A stretch of DNA of 64,000 nucleotides from Erythroxylum novogranatense (taxonomy: Eukaryota > Streptophyta > Magnoliopsida > Malpighiales > Erythroxylaceae). Shown here one piece after another: positions 59,954 through 64,000 of the stretch; the first letter of the stretch is position 1, and every line of letters begins with the position of its first letter. The notes beneath the pieces were generated by a model, which worked only from the letters and a program-made list of their open reading frames with translations, was not told where the DNA came from and made no database searches. Position numbers and translations under genes: made by a program. The stretch is taken from positions 62,440,523 through 62,504,522 of the forward strand of contig CM057228.1 of NCBI GenBank assembly GCA_029891385.1. The letters run 5' to 3'.

Positions 59954-61706
59954 GACCCGATTCTTCCTTAGCATGTTTTAAATTATTTTTGCTGTTTACT
60001 TTGCCTAAATTCCTGTTAGTGATTAATTTGGGGTCGTTAGTGCTTAGCTAATAGAAATTAAATGAAGGGATTTAGTAAAAATTAGAATTTGATAAGTTTT
60101 TTAGAAATTAAAAAGAATAAGATGGTGTAGGGGTAATTTAGAGAGTTTGCTAATGTTTTTAAGGCTTAAGGCTTATGACATGGGCTTTTAGTCCTTTTAA
60201 ATGACATTAAATAAAGAAGAAAGGAAATAAATGATGATGTAGCCATATAACATGAAGGAAACCACACAAATTGCAAGGAAAATAAGTGATTTAATAAAAC
60301 TATGTAGTTTTGGATGGGTTTTAAGTTAAGGAGCAAGTTTTTCCCTAAGTCTTTTAAGAAGACTTACGAAAATCACAAAGAGAAAGGAGAATGGGAGACT
60401 TTCGGCCAAGAGAAGAAGAAGAAGAAGAAGAAGAGAGAAGAAGAGAGAAGAAGAAATGTTAGGGCTTTGGTTTATATTGTTTTAGAAAAGAGAAGTAAAA
60501 GGAAGAAGAGGGGTTTAAACTTCCATTAGAAGCCAAAGGGGATTTTTGTGGGTTTCATCTCCAAGGTAAGAAAATGTGAAATCTTTTGGAATTATGGATG
60601 GGTTTTGGTTTAAATGGCTTAGGAAATTGATGGGTAAAGTTAGATAGGTTAAATTCCATGCTTTCATCTCCTTAGAATGTCCAATTTTGCTATCTCTTAT
60701 TCTTATGAGATCTTTATGCTTAATGAAGGTGAAGTGAGGCAAATTGAGGAAGAAGCAAGACCAATTGACCAATCTCAAAGCTAAGGAATTTAAGGTGGGT
60801 GATTTCTTAATAATTGAGTTATAGGCTTAATGAAATTTTTATAATAAATGCTAATAAATGTTTTCCAATGGTTTAATATTTTTGTATGAATTACTCTTTG
60901 TAATGTTTTTAACTTGTATGAGATGTCCTTTGAATGTAAACTTATGTTGGGAATATTTGCAAACTGATTTGATAAGTGAAAAAGAATTGAATATGTGATT
61001 TTGGCAAATTATATGAAAGTGACTTTGGTAAGGGCCATTTATGGCTAATGTGTATAAATTGTGTGAATTATGTGATTTGCATGCTTTCTTTGGGTTTGTG
61101 ATTTGTGGTGGTCCCTTAAGAGTCAGGTGAACCTATCTAACCATAGGCTTCTCCCGCCTTCCCCCTAGTGGCATTGGTGCTCCTCACGGACTCCCATAAG
61201 TTCACGGCTACACATGACCGCTTCGCGAGAATGCGTAGTACGTTCTGTTTCGGATCCACCCGAACCACTTTTCTATGATTATGTGATATGTTGATTTGTA
61301 ACTTGTTTGATATGATGATTTTGGTGAAGAGAATTGAGAAATTGAAAATGTTTTATCAATGTGATATTGATTTTGAAAGTAAATGAATACATAATGTTTT
61401 TGCTTATTCTTAATTATTAAGTTATTACCCACGGAGCCATCAAGCTCACCCCCCCATTTCCCCTCCACAGGTGTCGAGGGAGAAACCGAGTCACCGCATC
61501 GGGATTGAAGCATACTCCGATGCATTTTGCTTTTGAAGTCCTGTTTTCAGAAAACAAACCTTTAGCTAGTCTTTTGGACAATTTGTGTTCTTTGTACTTT
61601 AACTTTTGTTATTTTGGGATGTAATCGGGCTAGATGCCCTCTGAAGTTTTGTATCGACTTATTTCCATGTAAATATAAAGGTTTTGAAGTTTAAATGTAT
61701 CTTGTA
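59948..61706 (+). repeat. Element D 3' LTR, interrupted by LTR E
   Basis: Begins TGTTAGGACCCGATTC and follows the 5' LTR closely, with a longer gaagaagaag run at 60411-60455. It is cut at 61706 after cttgta, and the remainder should lie beyond the window. Confidence 0.93.
60566..61470 (+). other. Candidate LTR leader intron, element D 3' LTR
   Basis: Donor CCAAG|GTAAGAAA and acceptor tcccctccacag, 905 bp, equal to the pair in the 5' LTR. Confidence 0.48.
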
Positions 61707-61710
61707 TGTA

Positions 61711-61744
61711 GCGCCCCCTTACTATAGGGTATACACCGGGGCGC
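61711..61744. repeat. Terminal hairpin of LTR E
   Basis: gcgcccc (61711-61717) and ggggcgc (61738-61744) form perfect 7-bp arms around a 20-nt loop, 4 nt from the LTR end. Confidence 0.75.
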
Positions 61745-62078
61745 CCGTAGGTCGTACCGATACATAACCTACGATGATGGTGCACTACGATTTGATCATT
61801 TCTATAAACCTCATGGCATCAATATAATTAAACTGCAATGTCAAATTCACTAAATTTTAAAACCAACAGATACTTCTCATTTCATTTCTTAAAAATCGTA
61901 AGTTCACAATTCTATCTGATTACAACTATACAAAACTAAAAGGGACTAACATAATCTCCTAACCAGATCATCCCCAAAAGATCACAGCTGACCGACCTGT
62001 GGGCCATACTCCTCTCGTCGGCACTCACACTGCAGGAAAAGTCTCGCTAACTAGAGCTAGGAGTCAACTATCGCTGTC

Positions 62079-62749
62079 CTGAAAAATAAATGCAATGTTG
62101 GGTGAGTTTGCGAACTCAGCGAGAAACCACCATCGATGGTTCACCCAACTTATGCATATTCAAATAATTCACACAATATCGTATATATATCACAACCAAG
62201 AATCACATGCATTCAAGTTCTCATTTATAAGGCGGTTCGCCTTTCATACAAGTTACATTTGAACATTCATATATATGCGATGTACATGTGACTCTTTCAT
62301 TTTATTTCGTTGTTGTGACCGTGCGCCTGAGCTCATTTACGTTGAGCCATTGGCTCTGAAAATATTGGGCTTAAAACCCTGATACATTAAGCATAAAGCT
62401 CTGAAAATCGTTGGGCACGAGGCCTTGTGCGTTGAGCTTACAGCTCTGAATACGGTGGCTGCACCGGTCACAACTGTCAATTATCTGATCATGCATAATG
62501 GTATGAATGCACATGTTCCAAATTTTACTAATCGTGCCACAATCTAATATTACCTATCCAATTTGCATTTGAAACCAATTAATGGCAATTTATGCACAAT
62601 TAACACTTCTATAGCACATTCCAAATATTTCGAACACCTGTGGTCCGAAATCAATCAAAACAACCACACATAATCCTTCCTTAACTCCTCATGGCATAAT
62701 TGCATAAAATGTAACACATAAAGGTTGAGAAACCAACTAGGTTACTCAC
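62079..62749 (-). other. Candidate LTR leader intron, LTR E
   Basis: Minus strand: donor GAG|GTGAGTAACC at 62749 and acceptor gcatttatttttcag at 62079, 671 bp. Both sites correspond to those of solo LTR F. Confidence 0.45.
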
Positions 62750-63235
62750 CTCAGAACTTCCAAGCTACTACCGGGAAGTCTCGCCTACGTCGGACGATCG
62801 ACGATCCACTTGCGCCTCTATACAATCAGAATGAATATAACATTACTAGTTGTACCAATTTCAATAATCAATAATGCTTATGTATCAAATGAATTTTGTA
62901 CTATACATGTTATGACATTTCCGACCCTATTCCCTAATCTTTCCAATTTAACTCTTTATCACTCAAATTCATAGAAATTCCTAATACCATAATTCAATTG
63001 ACTAGACTCCGAACTCTCTAAAGTCAAATTCCAAGGCCTAGGAATTATCATTAAATCATAATTAAATTCGCTATTCGATCACCCTCCGATTTCGAGAATC
63101 ACCAAATTAAAACTCCAAATTTCATTCTTCTAAATTGAAATTCTAAATCTCAAAAATTCAATCAATCCATAACCAATCCGAATTAAATCCCAAAATTCTC
63201 CAATTAAAAGAATTTCCAAAACACCTTCGGAAGGC

Positions 63236-63430
63236 ATCCTCGTCGCGGCGTCTGGTCCCTCGCCGCGGCGAGCCTCCTTTCCTTCGTCGTGGAGTGCGCG
63301 CTGCGCTCGACAAGAAGAAATCCACCCTCGCTCGCCGCGGTGCGCATCCCGCACTCATCGCGATGTGCGAGGCTGTCTTGCTCGCCGCAGCGTGTTCTTC
63401 GCGCACGTCGCGGCGTGCAATCGCAGCAAC
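63236..63430. repeat. GC-rich word cluster in LTR E
   Basis: Repeats of cgtcgcggcg, cgccgcggcg, ctcgccgcgg, ctcgccgcag and cgtcgcggcg make a 195-bp CpG-dense island in otherwise AT-rich DNA. Many words are palindromic around CCGCGG. Overlapping frames on both strands are open because stops are rare here; none has a recognisable domain. Confidence 0.8.
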
Positions 63431-64000
63431 GCCAAAAACCCAGATTTCCGACTCTGCAACTCTCCAAATCCAATTTCTTCCTTTCAAACCACTCCCAAAC
63501 AACTCAATATACATCAAACAACTACTTCCTAACCTCAATTCCATTAAACAATCATTATCCCTAAATTATCAACACTAAAAGCAAGGAAATCATCATCCGA
63601 AACCTAACATTTCCAATTTCTTAAATATTCAACCAATCATCAATCTAACTCAATAACTTAACAAATCTAACTATCTAAGGCCAAAAAGAAGCAAACTTAC
63701 TTGATTAAAAGCCTCAAATCTTCAAGGATCACACTAACCCCAACTCATCGACACCCACGGCAACCATTCATACTAACACCCATCTTCATCTTCTTCAACA
63801 CCAAACCAAAGGGGATAAATCAAGGATGGAAGAGGAAGCAATTTGCAAGAAGAAATCAAGAAGCAACAAAGAGGAGATCCACGAAGAAGGAAGGAGAAAT
63901 TTTCTTCTCAAAAATCAAAGCATCGTGGAAGACCAAGATTTCAAAGGTAAGAGTTTATATATTAAAGGATTAAGGCTTGTTTGGCAATTTTAATTGCCAC
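63431..64000 (-). other. Remaining LTR E sequence to the window edge
   Basis: AT-rich, with a purine-rich stretch at 63815-63960 (gaagaaatcaagaagc type) and a plus-strand ggtaag at 63946. No gene is supported. Confidence 0.5.

Larger units (their letters stand above)
46905..61706 (+). mobile_element. Element D: chromodomain Gypsy retrotransposon (Tekay/Del-like)
   Basis: 5' LTR 46905-50350, primer site 50355-50366, gag-pol 50594-59953, polypurine tract 59935-59947, 3' LTR from 59948. The 5-base TAGAT before 46905 is the presumed target site. Pol order protease-RT-RNase H-integrase-chromodomain marks a chromovirus; the very long LTRs suggest the Tekay/Del lineage. Over the 1.7 kb available the two LTRs are nearly identical, so D is relatively young. 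Yet its pol has stops, frameshifts and a 4.6-kb solo LTR insertion, and its 3' LTR is interrupted by LTR E at 61707. Confidence 0.95.
61707..64000 (-). mobile_element. LTR E (Gypsy-type), partial, runs off the window
   Basis: Starts TGTAGCGCCCCC inside D's 3' LTR; TTGTA (61702-61706) is the presumed target copy. It is related to solo LTR F: shared gggtgagtttgcgaactcag, gaccgtgcg...gagctcatttacgttgagcc, and aaaggttgagaaaccaactaggttactcacc phrases. It has a candidate intron (62749-62079) and a GC-rich cluster (63236-63430). Whether it is a solo LTR or part of a full element cannot be seen. Confidence 0.85.

Noticed and set aside
63130..63578. Several overlapping frames of 74-128 codons on both strands
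   Set aside because: They result from the GC-rich cluster where stop codons are rare; no conserved motif and both strands open.

Overview
The window is plant nuclear DNA, AT-rich, and almost entirely a nest of LTR retrotransposons. I found no host gene, rRNA, tRNA gene or CRISPR array. A flowering plant, probably a eudicot, is suggested by chromodomain Gypsy elements with very long LTRs (3.4-4.7 kb), a SIRE-like Copia element with an extra 3' ORF, primer sites for initiator Met-tRNA, and long AT-rich LTRs. The species cannot be read from the sequence.

Layout. 1-4016 and 13436-14018 hold old debris: a minus-strand retroelement ORF ending in a Tat/Athila-like tail signature, and a split Tat-like LTR. 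Element A (4017-13435, minus, TSD CGAAA) is a chromovirus derivative with two 3.4-kb LTRs and a 2.6-kb internal part keeping only the ends of gag and pol. LTR B (14034-39245, minus, with its own primer site at 14019-14029) is cut by the SIRE-like Copia element (16031-32981, TSD ACCAA) and by solo LTR F (34729-38991, TSD CATAC). The Copia right LTR is cut by solo LTR C (24698-32409, TSD TGGAC), which is itself cut by solo LTR C2 (27001-29981, TSD AAAAG). 39246-44198 is a dead plus-strand Copia element. 44199-46904 is the start of another long Gypsy LTR, interrupted by element D (46905 onward, plus), a chromodomain Gypsy with recognisable gag, protease, RT, RNase H, integrase and chromodomain. 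D's RT is split at 52918-57551 by solo LTR F2 (TSD GTTAT), and D's 3' LTR is split at 61707 by LTR E, which runs off the window.

How the parts relate. No polyprotein is intact; every one has stops or frameshifts, so activity would depend on helpers elsewhere. The LTRs share features beyond a standard annotation. Most carry a cluster of a family-specific palindromic word, often in doublets about 20-23 bp apart. Most Gypsy LTRs also show a possible leader intron (donor G|GTRAG, pyrimidine-rich acceptor) of about 0.7-1.5 kb. The same word architecture appears in the Copia LTR and again inside that element, upstream of its extra ORF. I consider this shared cassette the most interesting signal in the window.
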